DNA from: Maribacter sp.
GTDB lineage: Bacteria; Bacteroidota; Bacteroidia; Flavobacteriales; Flavobacteriaceae
Direction of reading: 5' to 3'
NCBI GenBank assembly: GCA_024228355.1
Contig: JAAETN010000059.1
Span: 1 to 45,400 of the forward strand
Length of the DNA: 45,400 nt
A program made the position numbers and the translations under genes. Position 1 is the first letter of the stretch. The number at the start of each line of letters is the position of its first letter. Below are positions 38,269 through 45,400 of this stretch, piece after piece. The notes under the pieces are model-generated. The model was not told where the DNA came from and did not search any database. It saw only the letters and a list, made by a program, of their open reading frames with translations.

Positions 38269-39558
38269 TTAAAAATAAAAATTTCCATTTAATAAACTAG
38301 CACCGATCGCACAATGAAGGCATTTATTTTTCGAACAATACGCATTATAAAGCTGCAAAACGGCTTGACTATCACCAGCTGATTTTAAGCTTATACCCAA
38401 ACCATTGAATTTTTTCAGAATATTGTTGTCTTCTTTCTTAATACTTTCAATTATTGGGAAAATTTCTTCCGTGGACTCTTTACCCAAATGTTTATCATAG
38501 CAAAATTTAACTGGAAGTATAGTATTTATAATCAGCAAATCGATGAATTGTTTCGTCAACTTTTTGGTGGTTTTTTTAGACTCTTTTCCAAATGTAAAAT
38601 GATTATCCCAATAATCGCCCGCAGAAACTTCAAAGATTTTATACAGCTCTTTTGTGGTTTTTGCATGTACTACCATGTTGAACAAGTTATGGTTTTCACT
38701 ATATAACTTGGCAAATTGCGATAAACGTATGGTTGGAAAGTTCGGTGGACGAAGTTTAAAGAAGTCTGGAATAAAAACACCAGTTTCGTTTAGGTTGAAT
38801 TTATGCTTTATGAAATTGTACTCCGTTTTCAATTTGGTATAGTACAAATCTGAAATCGATTCATCTTTCAGCAATCCAGCCATCCCAAATAGGGCACTTT
38901 CTAATTGAAGCAGGTTCTTCTGAAGCTTGCGAACAATAGCAAAATCCAAGGATTGGGCTAAGCTAAAAAATGAATCCCTATTTATTTTAAGTCCGAAATT
39001 TTTCAGTAGTAAGGTATAAAACACACTTTCCCAATCATTTTTTGAAGCTTCCAAAAGCTGGTTGACCAAAATCGCCTTTTGCTCCAATCTTTCAATATAA
39101 AGCCGCTCTAACCAATTATTTAATAAGAATTCATCAATCCCTGAAATTTCATTTTCACAATTGATGAAATTGATTCTCCTTTTATCAAATAAGGCCTGAT
39201 AGCTCTCAAGCAGTTCTCGAGTGATATATTTACCCAACTCCAGAGTAGGTATTGCGGTATTATTCTTTCGATAAATGGTCATGTCGTCTTTCCATACTAC
39301 ATGAAGGATAACATTATCGTAATTGATGTCCTTTTCATGATGGTGGGCAAACCAATCTGAAGAATTAACATGAAGTTCCACGTTACCTGCCCAGAGCTGC
39401 CCATCAATACTGATTTTGGAATTGAAAAAATCAGGGCCAGCTAGTTTATTATGCAAACCAACATCAATGATGTCCAAAGTCTCATCGGTGGTAGTGACCA
39501 ATTCCTCCAATTGCAGTTTTTTATATTTCCAGATAAATTGGAGTAGATCTTCTCGCAT
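38269..39558 (-). CDS. DUF2851 family protein
   Basis: 429 residues, matching the DUF2851 family by its N-terminus (MREDLLQFIWKYKKLQLEEL) and the motif string GPDFFNSKISIDGQLWAGNV then ELHVNSSDW, NVILHVVWKDD, and a C-terminal Cys cluster (CSKNKCLHCAIG). No signal peptide or membrane segment. The family has no assigned function. The C-x4-C-x2-C arrangement near the end could bind a metal, but this is a guess. First of the tight three-gene transcript with the PspC-like protein and K+ channel. Confidence 0.88.
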   Translation of the reverse strand: MREDLLQFIWKYKKLQLEELVTTTDETLDIIDVGLHNKLAGPDFFNSKISIDGQLWAGNVELHVNSSDWFAHHHEKDINYDNVILHVVWKDDMTIYRKNNTAIPTLELGKYITRELLESYQALFDKRRINFINCENEISGIDEFLLNNWLERLYIERLEQKAILVNQLLEASKNDWESVFYTLLLKNFGLKINRDSFFSLAQSLDFAIVRKLQKNLLQLESALFGMAGLLKDESISDLYYTKLKTEYNFIKHKFNLNETGVFIPDFFKLRPPNFPTIRLSQFAKLYSENHNLFNMVVHAKTTKELYKIFEVSAGDYWDNHFTFGKESKKTTKKLTKQFIDLLIINTILPVKFCYDKHLGKESTEEIFPIIESIKKEDNNILKKFNGLGISLKSAGDSQAVLQLYNAYCSKNKCLHCAIGASLLNGNFYF

Positions 39559-39570
39559 TTCCCTAAATTA

Positions 39571-39598
39571 AAAAATCCCACATTAAAGAGGGATTTTT
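39571..39598 (-). terminator. Intrinsic terminator of the rhodanese gene
   Basis: A perfect 9-bp stem AAAAATCCC / GGGATTTTT with a 10-nt loop; the minus strand continues in Ts (TTTTTTAATTT). It lies between the rhodanese stop and the DUF2851 start. Confidence 0.88.
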
Positions 39599-39619
39599 CT
39601 CAAGATATTTTAATGGACT

Positions 39620-39931
39620 TTATCGGATAACTTCGCCCTTCCATTCAATAATACCACCTTCAAGATTATATGCATTTTGAAAACCGATTTGGGTCATGAG
39701 AGCACATGCCTGTCTGCTGCGATTCCCAGACCTACAGTAAACATAATAGTTTTTGGACTTATCAAGTTTCTTCAATTCCGCCACAAACTGCTGCCCAAGA
39801 TAAATATTGATATTGGAAGCTTTTGGGATATAACCCTCTTCAACTTCTTTAGGTGTTCTTACGTCTAAAATAAAAGCATTGTCATCAGCATTTAACTTTT
39901 CTACCCAAACTTCTTGAGATAAATCTGCCAT
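39620..39931 (-). CDS. Single-domain rhodanese-like protein
   Basis: I chose the ATG at 39931 (MADLSQEVWVEKLNADDNAF), giving 103 residues, because the upstream extension to 39964 (MSYFCHLKFNK) is not rhodanese-like and would place the start over a possible promoter box. The fold matches a single rhodanese domain: AFILDVRTPKEVEEGYIPKA, then the active-site loop YCRSGNRSRQA with the sulfur-carrying Cys, and NAYNLEGGIIEWKGEV at the end. Likely a thiosulfate or persulfide sulfurtransferase; partner unknown. Transcribed alone, with a terminator after it. Confidence 0.92.
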   Translation of the reverse strand: MADLSQEVWVEKLNADDNAFILDVRTPKEVEEGYIPKASNINIYLGQQFVAELKKLDKSKNYYVYCRSGNRSRQACALMTQIGFQNAYNLEGGIIEWKGEVIR

Positions 39932-39950
39932 TTTATTGAATTTTAAGTGG

Positions 39951-39958
39951 CAAAAATA
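39951..39958 (-). promoter_or_regulatory. Possible -7 box of the rhodanese gene
   Basis: TATTTTTG on the minus strand fits TAnnTTTG, 19 nt before the chosen ATG. No clear upstream TTTG is at the right spacing. Confidence 0.35.
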
Positions 39959-40073
39959 AGACAATTATTGAAAATCCAGTGATAATGGAATTATTACCGC
40001 TTCAATTATTCTTATATATTCATTTTTAACAAAAAATTACCTTTTTAATTGACGGTTCAAAGCAAATTGTAAA

Positions 40074-40081
40074 TATATTTG
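40074..40081 (+). promoter_or_regulatory. -7 box of marR
   Basis: TATATTTG fits TAnnTTTG, with a TTG at 40049-40051, 22 nt upstream. It lies 22 nt before the marR ATG. Confidence 0.5.
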
Positions 40082-40090
40082 TATATACAA
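40079..40090 (+). promoter_or_regulatory. Palindromic candidate MarR operator
   Basis: A perfect 12-bp palindrome, TTGTATATACAA, overlaps the end of the -7 box and the expected start point. ATTGTA (40066-40071) and TACAAT (40086-40091) give a second, wider inverted repeat. TTG...CAA palindromes over promoters are typical MarR sites, so autorepression is likely. Confidence 0.55.
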
Positions 40091-40103
40091 TTATTGTAGA
40101 TAC

Positions 40104-40550
40104 ATGAATATTGAAGAACATATTAAGACCAATGAACAAATTCCTCAAGAGCGGAGGACGATCATTCATATGATGTTGGTCACCAATACTATAAATGAAC
40201 ATATTGCCCTTGCGTTGAAACCTTTTGATGTTTCAATACAACAATTCAATGTATTGCGAATTCTAAGGGGCCAGAAAGGAAAACCGGCTAATCTTTCAAC
40301 CTTAAATGAAAGGATGGTGACAAAAATGAGTAACACCACCCGTTTGGTCGACAAATTATTAACCAAGGGTTATGTAAATAGAATAACCTGCCCGTCGAAT
40401 AGAAGAAAAGTGGAAATCAATATAACCGATAAGGGTAAGAAAAGTCTAATTGAAATGGACAAGGCAATGTGCCAAACCGAAGGTGAATTAGTCAAAAACT
40501 TTTCAACTGAAGAATTAAATCATTTAAATGGATTATTGGATAAATTTTAA
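40104..40550 (+). CDS. MarR family transcriptional regulator
   Basis: 148 residues with the MarR winged helix-turn-helix layout. A dimerisation helix is followed by LKPFDVSIQQFNVLRILRGQ, the recognition region LNERMVTKMSNTTRLVDKLL, and the wing KGYVNRITCPSNRRKVEINI TDKG (conserved Asp-x-Arg position read as PSNRR). A C-terminal helix completes the dimer interface. MarR proteins usually repress their own gene and a neighbour and release DNA on binding a phenolic or oxidant signal. The neighbour here is a YceI protein 32 bp downstream with no terminator between. A palindrome over the promoter supports autoregulation. Its ligand is unknown. Confidence 0.93.
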   Translation: MNIEEHIKTNEQIPQERRTIIHMMLVTNTINEHIALALKPFDVSIQQFNVLRILRGQKGKPANLSTLNERMVTKMSNTTRLVDKLLTKGYVNRITCPSNRRKVEINITDKGKKSLIEMDKAMCQTEGELVKNFSTEELNHLNGLLDKF

Positions 40551-40582
40551 TTTTTAATAGTAACAAATAGCAATTTAGAATC

Positions 40583-41161
40583 ATGAAAAAGAATTTTTTA
40601 ACATTGGCGTTAGCCGTAATACTAGGATTAACCGCATCGGCATCTGAGCCTTTGGGTGGCGAAAAAAAAGAAGTGAAAACCGAGGAAAGCAAAGTAACTT
40701 GGAAAGCCTATAAAGTTACTGGCTCGCATGCCGGCACAGTTAATCTAAAAGAAGGTACATTAATTTTTGATGAAGGCAAACTTACCGGTGGGGAATTTGT
40801 AGTTGATATGACCTCTTTGATAACCACAGACGACTTAGGTGACATGAAAGCCAAATTGGAGGGTCATTTAAAATCCGATGACTTTTTTGGAGTTGCTACA
40901 CACCCTACTTCTTCCTTGGTTTTCACTAATGTGGTAGCTTCAGGCAAAAATTCCTATGAAGTAATCGGTGACCTTACGATTAAAGGTATCACCAAAGCCT
41001 TAACTTTTGATGTTTCCGTTTACGGAAGCAAAGCTACTGCTACAATGAAAATTGACAGAGCACAGTATGATGTGCGATACGGGTCCGGTAGTTTTTTTGA
41101 TAACTTAGGCGACAAAACAATCTATGATGAATTTGATCTGATAGTTGATTTGGTGTTTTAA
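40583..41161 (+). CDS. YceI family periplasmic protein
   Basis: 192 residues with a signal peptide (MKKNFLTLALAVILGLTASA). The YceI lipocalin-like barrel follows: ESKVTWKAYKVTGSHAGTVN, GGEFVVDMTSL, LKSDDFFGVATHPTSSLVFT and DLTIKGITKALTFDVSVYGS. Family members bind polyisoprenoid or other amphiphilic molecules in the periplasm. It lies 32 bp after marR and is probably its target, and it ends at its own terminator before the trp leader. Confidence 0.92.
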   Translation: MKKNFLTLALAVILGLTASASEPLGGEKKEVKTEESKVTWKAYKVTGSHAGTVNLKEGTLIFDEGKLTGGEFVVDMTSLITTDDLGDMKAKLEGHLKSDDFFGVATHPTSSLVFTNVVASGKNSYEVIGDLTIKGITKALTFDVSVYGSKATATMKIDRAQYDVRYGSGSFFDNLGDKTIYDEFDLIVDLVF

Positions 41162-41182
41162 TAAACTTGACCTCACAAGACT

Positions 41183-41216
41183 AGCCCCATAAACCAAAAA
41201 GTATATGGGGCTTTTT
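41183..41216 (+). terminator. Intrinsic terminator of yceI
   Basis: A perfect 9-bp stem AGCCCCATA / TATGGGGCT (41183-41191, 41204-41212) with a 12-nt loop, followed by a five-base T-run. It separates marR-yceI from the trp promoter. Confidence 0.9.
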
Positions 41217-41232
41217 ATTTTATAAAAAACGT

Positions 41233-41264
41233 ATTGATTGTTTAAAAAATCATTTCTATATTTG
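41233..41264 (+). promoter_or_regulatory. trp operon promoter
   Basis: ATTG (41233-41236), 20 nt, then TATATTTG (41257-41264), a good fit to the Bacteroidota promoter. The -7 box ends only 5 nt before the leader ATG, so the transcript may begin at or very near that codon. The alternative TTG at 41238-41240 has 16-nt spacing. Confidence 0.6.
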
Positions 41265-41269
41265 AGGCA

Positions 41270-41326
41270 ATGAAAAACAAAGGAACAAATACATGGTGGT
41301 GGAATAACTTACGCAAAAACTCGTGA
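41270..41326 (+). CDS. trpL: trp operon leader peptide
   Basis: An 18-codon frame, MKNKGTNTWWWNNLRKNS, with three consecutive TGG codons at 41294-41302. It sits just after the trp promoter and just before an intrinsic terminator and trpE. Such a run is the hallmark of ribosome-mediated attenuation: when charged tRNA-Trp is scarce the ribosome stalls on the Trp codons and the downstream terminator does not form. The stop codon lies 3 nt before the AAGCACCA segment that can pair with either the Trp codons or the terminator's first arm. The peptide itself is not expected to have a function. Confidence 0.88.
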   Translation: MKNKGTNTWWWNNLRKNS

Positions 41327-41386
41327 GCTAAGCACCATTGTAGTAATACTATATAAAAGGCTTGTCTATCACGACAGGCCTTTTTT
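41294..41386 (+). promoter_or_regulatory. trp attenuator region
   Basis: The segments visible by eye are: 1, the TGG run (41294-41302), which can pair with CACCA (41333-41337, segment 2); segment 2 also contains AAGC (41330-41333), which can pair with GCTT (41360-41363) in segment 3; and segments 3 and 4 form the terminator at 41355-41384. The competing 2:3 pairing is short, so details need folding. No rho-like or riboswitch alternative is evident. Confidence 0.7.
41355..41386 (+). terminator. Attenuator terminator before trpE
   Basis: A 12-bp stem AAAAGGCTTGTC / GACAGGCCTTTT (one U-G pair) with a 6-nt loop, followed by a T-run to 41386. It lies 17 nt before trpE, inside the operon leader. 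Confidence 0.9.
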
Positions 41387-41403
41387 AATTATAAATTTTG
41401 ATC

Positions 41404-42801
41404 ATGGATTATCAATTTAAATCACATTATAAAAAAATACTCGCAGACACTATTACCCCTGTGAGTGTATACTTAAAAATACGTGATAGATTCCCGAATA
41501 GCATTCTTTTGGAAAGTAGCGACTATCATGCCAATGACAATAGCTTTTCCTATATATGTTGTAACCCGATAGCATCGATTAAGATTGAAGATGAACTTAT
41601 TATTGAGCACTACCCTGATGGCACAATCGTGAACAAGGAAATCACCCCTGATACTGATGTGGTAAAAACTGTGCATGACTTCAGTCAGAATTTTAAGGCC
41701 GATGAAAATTCATTTAAATTCATTAATAATGGATTGTTTGGTTATATGGCCTATGATGCCGTAAGGTATTTTGAAGATGTTCAAATTGGCAAAAAGGAAG
41801 GTACCCTTAATATTCCTGATATTTATTATGCTGTATATCAAAACATTATCGCCATCAACCATTTTAAAAACGAGGCTTACATTTTCGCACATTGCTATGA
41901 ATCTGAAAGCAATATTGCCGAGATTGAACATATTCTAAATGTAAAGAACTTTGCTTCGTACAACTTCAATAAAGAGGGAAAACCTAAATCTAACCTCAAA
42001 GATGAAGAATATAAAGAACATGTAACCCTGGCAAAAAAACATTGTCAACGTGGAGATGTTTTTCAATTGGTATTGTCCAGAAGATTTTCACAAGGGTTCA
42101 AAGGTGACGAATTCAATGTTTATAGAGCCCTACGTTCTGTAAATCCCTCTCCTTATTTATTCTATTTTGATTATGGGGATTTTAAGATTTTCGGCAGTTC
42201 ACCAGAAGCCCAATTGATTGTCAGCGAAGGAAGAGCGGAAATACATCCTATAGCCGGTACTTTTAAAAGGACCGGGGATGATGAGAAAGATGCTAAACTG
42301 GCTAAAAAATTGACCGAGGATGATAAAGAAAATAGTGAGCATGTTATGCTAGTCGATCTCGCAAGAAACGACTTAAGCCGAAACGGCAATATGGTAAGCG
42401 TTGAAAATTATAGAGAAGTACAATTCTTTTCGCATGTAATACATTTAGTCTCGAAAGTAACTGGGCAAAAGAAAAAGGATATAACCACAATGAAAGTTGT
42501 AGCTGATACTTTTCCAGCAGGGACTTTGAGTGGGGCTCCCAAGCATATGGCCATGCAGCTCATAGAAAAATATGAGAAGACAAACAGGGGATATTATGGC
42601 GGAGCCATTGGTTTTATGGATTTTAATGGAAACTTTAATCATGCCATTATGATTCGAACTTTTTTGAGCAAAAATCACCAATTGCATTATCAGGCTGGCG
42701 CAGGCTTAGTAGCAGCTTCAAATCCAGAGAACGAATTACAGGAAACATATAACAAGTTAGGTGCCTTGACCAAGGCCTTGGAAATTGCGGAAAACATCTA
42801 A
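41404..42801 (+). CDS. trpE: Anthranilate synthase component I
   Basis: 465 residues from the ATG at 41404; the frame also reads back to a TTG at 41398, which is less likely. TrpE converts chorismate and ammonia to anthranilate, with TrpG supplying ammonia from glutamine. The feedback site motif LLES is present near residue 35 (SILLESSDYHAND), so inhibition by tryptophan is expected. Chorismate-binding core motifs are PSPYLFYFDYGDFKIFGSSP, IHPIAGTFKRTGDDEKD, VMLVDLARNDLSRNG, and AGTLSGAPKHMAMQLIE. The trpG start lies just downstream of its stop (17 nt). First structural gene after the attenuator. Confidence 0.97.
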   Translation: MDYQFKSHYKKILADTITPVSVYLKIRDRFPNSILLESSDYHANDNSFSYICCNPIASIKIEDELIIEHYPDGTIVNKEITPDTDVVKTVHDFSQNFKADENSFKFINNGLFGYMAYDAVRYFEDVQIGKKEGTLNIPDIYYAVYQNIIAINHFKNEAYIFAHCYESESNIAEIEHILNVKNFASYNFNKEGKPKSNLKDEEYKEHVTLAKKHCQRGDVFQLVLSRRFSQGFKGDEFNVYRALRSVNPSPYLFYFDYGDFKIFGSSPEAQLIVSEGRAEIHPIAGTFKRTGDDEKDAKLAKKLTEDDKENSEHVMLVDLARNDLSRNGNMVSVENYREVQFFSHVIHLVSKVTGQKKKDITTMKVVADTFPAGTLSGAPKHMAMQLIEKYEKTNRGYYGGAIGFMDFNGNFNHAIMIRTFLSKNHQLHYQAGAGLVAASNPENELQETYNKLGALTKALEIAENI

Positions 42802-42817
42802 AATTTCCAAAATCAAG

Positions 42818-43393
42818 ATGATTATGAAAAAAATATTGGTAATTGACAACTATGATAGCTTTACGTATAACCTAGTCCATTATTTAGAGGATTTAAAGTG
42901 TAAGGTGGTGGTAAAAAGAAATGACCAGCTAACCTTAGAGGAGGTTGACGCTTTCAAAAGGATTGTGCTTTCCCCGGGTCCTGGTATTCCTGATGAAGCT
43001 GGTCTTCTCAAAGAAATCATCGCAACATATGCCCCAACCAAAAGTATTTTTGGTGTTTGTCTGGGACAGCAAGCGATTGCAGAGGTATTTGGAGGTTCCT
43101 TAATCAATTTGGATGAAGTATATCACGGAATAGCCACGAAGATCAAAGTAATCAAAGATGATGTTTTGTTCGATGGATTACCTCGGAAAATTAAAGTCGG
43201 ACGCTATCATTCCTGGGTAGTTGATCCAGCTGTACCAGAGGTTTTGGAAGTAACTTCCATTGATAAAAACGGGCAGATTATGTCTTTGCGGCACAAGAAA
43301 TACAATGTTAGTGCGGTACAGTTCCATCCTGAATCTGTATTGACCCCTCAGGGTAAGATAATTTTAAAAAACTGGCTAAGAGACCGCGAATAA
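42818..43393 (+). CDS. trpG: Anthranilate synthase component II (glutamine amidotransferase)
   Basis: I chose the ATG at 42818 (MIMKKILVIDNYDSFTYNLV), giving 191 residues; an ATG at 42824 is equally good, and an in-frame TTG at 42785 inside trpE is unlikely. Class I amidotransferase motifs are present: LSPGPGIPDEAG (oxyanion strand), the nucleophile in FGVCLGQQAIAEVFGG (Cys near residue 84), and the His-Glu pair in VQFHPESVLTP. It provides ammonia to TrpE and may also serve p-aminobenzoate synthesis, as in bacteria lacking a separate PabA. Confidence 0.96.
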   Translation: MIMKKILVIDNYDSFTYNLVHYLEDLKCKVVVKRNDQLTLEEVDAFKRIVLSPGPGIPDEAGLLKEIIATYAPTKSIFGVCLGQQAIAEVFGGSLINLDEVYHGIATKIKVIKDDVLFDGLPRKIKVGRYHSWVVDPAVPEVLEVTSIDKNGQIMSLRHKKYNVSAVQFHPESVLTPQGKIILKNWLRDRE

Positions 43394-43421
43394 AATAGAT
43401 ATTGAAAAAAACTCAGCATAA

Positions 43422-44414
43422 ATGAAAGATATTTTAAATAGATTGATCAATCATGATATTTTGACCAAAACCGATGCAAAACAGGTTTTGGTCAATATCG
43501 CCAATGGGGAATATAATACCAGTCAGATTGCCGCTTTTCTCACGGTATATATGATGCGAAGTATAACCATTGAAGAGCTTGAGGGTTTCCGAAATGCACT
43601 ACTGGAACTATGTCTGGCTATTGATTTATCAGAATACAACCCTATTGATTTATGTGGTACCGGTGGAGATGGTAAGGACACATTCAATATCTCCACGCTA
43701 GCATCATTTGTAACCGCAGGAGCTGGAGTAAAAGTAACCAAACATGGCAATTATGGGGTTTCCTCTAAATGTGGTAGTAGCAATGTAATGGAATTTTTAG
43801 GAATAAAATTCAGTAACGAAGCTGATTTTCTTAAAAAGTCAATTGATGAGGCTGGTATATGCGTTTTGCATGCGCCATTATTTCACCCCGCTATGAAAAA
43901 TGTGGCACCAATTCGAAAAGAGCTTGCTGTAAAAACCTTTTTCAATATGTTGGGTCCTATGGTCAACCCTGCATTTCCGACAAACCAAATGGTAGGGGTA
44001 TTTAACTTGGAATTGGCACGTATGTATGGTTATCTGTATCAAAATACCGATAAGAATTTTACTATTTTACATGCCTTGGATGGCTATGACGAAATTTCCT
44101 TGACCGGCGCTACCAAAACAATTTCCAACAGTTCTGAAGGTATATTGAATCCAGAGGATTTTGGTGTGTCTAGTGTAAAACAGGCCCAAATCGTCGGTGG
44201 GGAAACCATAGAGGAATCAGCGAGGATTTTCATGAATATCCTGGAAGGTAAAGGTGCTGAAGCCCAAAACAACGTGGTCTGTGCGAATGCAGGAATCGCG
44301 ATTGCAACCGTGAATGGCGTAAATCCCAAAGAAGGATTCGATATTGCGATGGAGTCCTTGTTATCAGGAAAAGGGTTAAAGGCCCTAAATAAGTTACAGG
44401 CCCTAAGTGCATAA
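43422..44414 (+). CDS. trpD: Anthranilate phosphoribosyltransferase
   Basis: 330 residues. Transfers the phosphoribosyl group of PRPP to anthranilate. Motifs: the PRPP/Mg2+ loop DLCGTGGDGKDTFNISTLAS near residue 70, the KHGNYGVSSKCGSSNVME segment near 105, and HPAMKNVAPIRKELAVKTFF then NMLGPMVNPA. The HxxHxxxK-type dimer signature is replaced by the common form of the family. It lies 28 bp after trpG and 12 bp before trpC. Confidence 0.97.
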   Translation: MKDILNRLINHDILTKTDAKQVLVNIANGEYNTSQIAAFLTVYMMRSITIEELEGFRNALLELCLAIDLSEYNPIDLCGTGGDGKDTFNISTLASFVTAGAGVKVTKHGNYGVSSKCGSSNVMEFLGIKFSNEADFLKKSIDEAGICVLHAPLFHPAMKNVAPIRKELAVKTFFNMLGPMVNPAFPTNQMVGVFNLELARMYGYLYQNTDKNFTILHALDGYDEISLTGATKTISNSSEGILNPEDFGVSSVKQAQIVGGETIEESARIFMNILEGKGAEAQNNVVCANAGIAIATVNGVNPKEGFDIAMESLLSGKGLKALNKLQALSA

Positions 44415-44426
44415 TTTAAATTGCGA

Positions 44427-45209
44427 ATGAATATTCTAGACAGAATCGTTGCGGACAAAAGAAAAGAGGTTGATCTTAAGAAAGAATTGATTCCAATTTC
44501 ACAATTGGAAAATACATCACTGTTCAATAGGGAAACTCTTTCCTTGGCCAAGGCCTTACGAAATAGTACTACAGGAATTATCGCTGAACACAAACGTCGT
44601 TCACCATCCAAAGCTGTGATTAATCAAGATTTAAACGTTTATGATGTCGCTAAAGGGTATGAAGACGCGGGAGTTTGTGGTATGTCCGTCTTAACTGATG
44701 GCAAATATTTCGGAGGTTCGCTCGACGATTTACTTCTCGCAAGGGCAGCAGTTAAAATGCCATTGTTGAGAAAGGAATTCATCATTGATGAGTATCAGAT
44801 TTATGAGGCAAAGGCAAACGGAGCGGACGTCATTTTATTAATTGCCTCCGTATTGACTAAATCTGAAATCAAAATTTTTTCAGAGTTGGCCAAAAGCTTA
44901 CAACTAGATGTTTTATTAGAGGTTCATAATACGGCGGAACTTCAAAAATCAATTATGCCAAGTTTGGATATGTTAGGCGTAAACAATCGTAACTTAAAGA
45001 CCTTTGAAGTTAGTCTGGAAACGAGTAAAGTATTATCAAAAGCGATTCCGGATGACTTTGTAAAAGTATCAGAGAGCGGAATCAGTAATATTGGGGCCAT
45101 TAGGGAGTTAAAATCCTATGGCTATAAAGGATTCCTTATTGGTGAGAACTTTATGAAAACGGACGACCCTGGTAAAAGTGCAACTGAATTCATAAAATCC
45201 CTTACATAA
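44427..45209 (+). CDS. trpC: Indole-3-glycerol phosphate synthase
   Basis: 260 residues from the ATG at 44427 (MNILDRIVADKRKEVDLKKE); an in-frame TTG at 44421 was not used. Catalyses ring closure and decarboxylation of CdRP to indole-3-glycerol phosphate. TIM-barrel signatures: IAEHKRRSPSKAVINQD with the catalytic Lys, VCGMSVLTDGKYFGGSLDDL, LLRKEFIIDEYQIYEAKANG, LGVNNRNLKTFEV, and KVSESGISN near the end. It is 16 bp from the trpF start, so it is monofunctional and separate from TrpF here. Confidence 0.97.
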   Translation: MNILDRIVADKRKEVDLKKELIPISQLENTSLFNRETLSLAKALRNSTTGIIAEHKRRSPSKAVINQDLNVYDVAKGYEDAGVCGMSVLTDGKYFGGSLDDLLLARAAVKMPLLRKEFIIDEYQIYEAKANGADVILLIASVLTKSEIKIFSELAKSLQLDVLLEVHNTAELQKSIMPSLDMLGVNNRNLKTFEVSLETSKVLSKAIPDDFVKVSESGISNIGAIRELKSYGYKGFLIGENFMKTDDPGKSATEFIKSLT

Positions 45210-45225
45210 ATATTATAAAATCAAC

Positions 45226-45400
45226 ATGAGCCACTATCATAAAAATACTGATGATTCCGAAAGAGAGCCTCTTAAGATAAAGGTATGTGGTATGAACCGA
45301 AATACAGTGGAAGTCGGGGCCTTAAAACCAGACTATTTAGGTTTTATTTTCTGGGAACAATCTAAAAGGAATTTTGATGAGAAGCCATTGGTTCTTCCCC
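45226..45400 (+). CDS. trpF: Phosphoribosylanthranilate isomerase, N-terminal part (cut by the window edge)
   Basis: Begins at the ATG at 45226 and remains open to the end, giving 58 residues: MSHYHKNTDDSEREPLKIKV, then CGMNRNTVEVGALKPDYLGF and IFWEQSKRNF. The KVCGM motif (catalytic Cys), the DYLGFIF strand and the S-K-R turn that binds the product phosphate are diagnostic of TrpF. It has an N-terminal extension of about 17 residues before KIKVCGM. Next step of the pathway after TrpD; trpB and trpA presumably follow. Confidence 0.92.
   Translation, partial: MSHYHKNTDDSEREPLKIKVCGMNRNTVEVGALKPDYLGFIFWEQSKRNFDEKPLVLP

Noticed and set aside
39932-39964. Longer start for the rhodanese gene
   Set aside because: The 11 extra residues do not fit the domain, and the region carries a possible promoter box.
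42785-42817. TTG start for trpG inside trpE (and TTG starts for trpE at 41398 and trpC at 44421)
   Set aside because: Nearby in-frame ATG codons align better with the families' usual N-termini; the extra residues are not conserved-looking.
44084-44611. 175-codon minus-strand frame across trpD and trpC
   Set aside because: Antisense shadow spanning two well supported genes.

Overview
This window is chromosomal DNA from a member of the Bacteroidota, almost certainly a (probably marine) Flavobacteriaceae. The evidence is PorP/SprF plus a type B C-terminal domain of the type IX secretion system (T9SS), A/T-rich spacers with TAnnTTTG-type promoter boxes, near-absence of Shine-Dalgarno sequences except a strong one before rpsU, and flavobacterial families such as DUF2851 and DUF3467. 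The genus cannot be fixed from sequence reading alone.

Layout. (1) 1-15.7 kb, all minus strand: a surface/secretion region. A T9SS type B cargo, a PorP/SprF outer-membrane protein and a PorE-like OmpA protein form a tight operon (15694 to 9391). Three more large exported proteins follow: a beta-helix/Calx-beta protein, an FG-GAP/ASPIC-UnbV protein and a truncated repeat protein. The first two end in nearly the same short basic tail. (2) 16.1-17.7 kb, plus strand: prfC, convergent with the next block across a bidirectional terminator. (3) 31.6 down to 17.7 kb, minus strand: the core information-processing block tRNA-Thr(UGU)-Tyr-Gly-Thr(GGU)-tuf-tRNA-Trp-secE-nusG-rplK-rplA-rplJ-rplL-rpoB-rpoC-DUF3467. 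Repeat debris derived from a tRNA 3' end lies between tRNA-Trp and secE. (4) 40.0 down to 31.7 kb, minus strand: hibernation factor, Xer recombinase, rpsU, an AGCS symporter/HhH protein/acyl-CoA dehydrogenase group, a DUF2851/PspC-like/K+ channel group and a rhodanese. (5) 40.1-45.4 kb, plus strand: a marR-yceI pair, then trpEGDC and the start of trpF behind a leader that encodes an 18-residue peptide with three consecutive Trp codons and an intrinsic terminator.

How the parts work together. The T9SS triad looks like a cargo with its own outer-membrane partner and peptidoglycan-linked protein. The 14-kb ribosome/RNA polymerase block supplies elongation factor, tRNAs, Sec channel, transcription factor, stalk proteins and the two large polymerase subunits. 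The trp operon is predicted to be controlled by ribosome-mediated attenuation, and rpsU by a Shine-Dalgarno-dependent loop described in Flavobacteriia. The items most worth following up are the shared C-terminal tail of two neighbouring exported proteins, the trp leader with its almost leaderless promoter, the tRNA-tail repeats, a terminator-like hairpin inside the HhH gene, and a tRNA promoter overlapping the preceding terminator. I found no phage, insertion sequence, CRISPR array or defence system.
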